From Nitrospirota bacterium (lineage in GTDB: Bacteria; Nitrospirota; CAKKRA01; 9FT-COMBO-42-15), in NCBI GenBank assembly GCA_016195585.1, contig JACPZJ010000165.1, forward strand, positions 1 to 5,740: 5,740 nt of DNA. The letters are read 5' to 3'. Of this stretch, positions 5,432 through 5,740 are shown in pieces. The position numbers were made by a program, and so were the translations under genes. The notes beneath the pieces were generated by a model, which saw nothing but the letters and a program-made list of their open reading frames with translations, was not told the origin of the DNA and did not search any database. Every line of letters starts with the position of its first letter. Position 1 is the first letter of the stretch.

Positions 5432-5740
5432 ATGAATATACTCAGGATTGGGATGGCCCAGATAAATTGCACAGTTGGCGACCTTGCCGGCAATACTGAA
5501 AAGGTTTTGGAGTATACAGCAAAGGCAAAAGGAATGTCAGTAGATATACTCTCCTTTCCAGAGATGGCGATTACAGGCTATCCGCCTGAAGACCTTCTTC
5601 TTAAAAATGATTTCATTGATGAGAATCTTAAGTATCTTGATATTATAAAAAATAAAACAGGCAATATATGTGTTGTTGTTGGTTTTGTTAATCGTAAAAA
5701 AGGGATTTACAATGCAGCAGCAGTAATAAAAAACAAAAAG
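5432..5740 (+). CDS. nadE: Glutamine-dependent NAD+ synthetase, N-terminal glutaminase part, truncated by window edge
   Basis: The first 103 residues of a two-domain cytoplasmic enzyme that amidates nicotinic acid adenine dinucleotide to NAD+, using ammonia released from glutamine. The visible part is the start of the nitrilase-fold glutaminase domain: LRIGMAQINCTVGDLAGN at 4-21, then FPEMAITGYPPEDLL at 42-56 with E44 as the catalytic Glu of the Glu-Lys-Cys triad, and a later VVVGFVNRKKGIYNAA strand region. The Lys, the Cys and the ATP-pyrophosphatase synthetase domain lie beyond the window. The Ala-Gln-Ile-Asn near the start and GYPPEDLL favour NadE over other nitrilases. Start ATG 5432 follows the glnB stop by 4 nt; its ribosome site (GAGG, 5416-5419) is inside glnB and 12 nt away, so translation probably relies on coupling. 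Confidence 0.9.
   Translation, partial: MNILRIGMAQINCTVGDLAGNTEKVLEYTAKAKGMSVDILSFPEMAITGYPPEDLLLKNDFIDENLKYLDIIKNKTGNICVVVGFVNRKKGIYNAAAVIKNKK

Overview
This window is a nitrogen-assimilation locus read entirely on the + strand. It comes from a bacterium with AT-leaning DNA. Two features suggest a diderm: the ammonium transporter carries a cleavable signal peptide, and its promoter looks sigma-54 dependent. The gene set and the dispersed palindromes resemble environmental Nitrospirota or Desulfobacterota-like lineages. That placement is an impression from recalled genomes, not something the sequence proves.

Layout: (1) 2-2269 is the 3' part of an assimilatory NAD(P)H nitrite reductase large subunit (nirB). 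Its first ~50-60 codons lie outside the window. (2) 2310-2516 is a very small protein consisting almost only of a Fis-type helix-turn-helix like the C-terminus of NifA/NtrC activators, with no AAA+ or receiver part. (3) 2517-2961 is a 445-nt non-coding region. It holds an A/T inverted repeat, a convincing sigma-54 promoter (2651-2666), and a 141-bp palindromic MITE-like element (2741-2881) flanked by TTAG direct repeats, inserted between that promoter and the next gene. (4) 2962-4590 is amt (AmtB-type ammonium channel), followed 4 nt later by a PII gene (glnK, 4595-4933). (5) A 155-nt spacer holds a perfect 13-bp-stem hairpin, a possible terminator and a sigma-70-like promoter. (6) 5089-5427 is a second PII gene (glnB), followed 4 nt later by the start of glutamine-dependent NAD synthetase (nadE), which runs off the window.

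How the genes fit together: NirB makes ammonium from nitrite, Amt imports ammonium, the PII proteins sense 2-oxoglutarate and ATP/ADP and gate Amt, and NadE consumes glutamine to make NAD. The most interesting point is the tandem PII pair. The proteins match at 91 of 112 positions by my count. The Amt-linked copy has Phe at residue 51, where uridylylation normally occurs, while the NadE-linked copy keeps Tyr51. Together with separate promoters (sigma-54 for amt-glnK, sigma-70-like for glnB-nadE), this suggests two PII branches with different covalent control. I see no CRISPR array, tRNA, rRNA or complete transposase gene.
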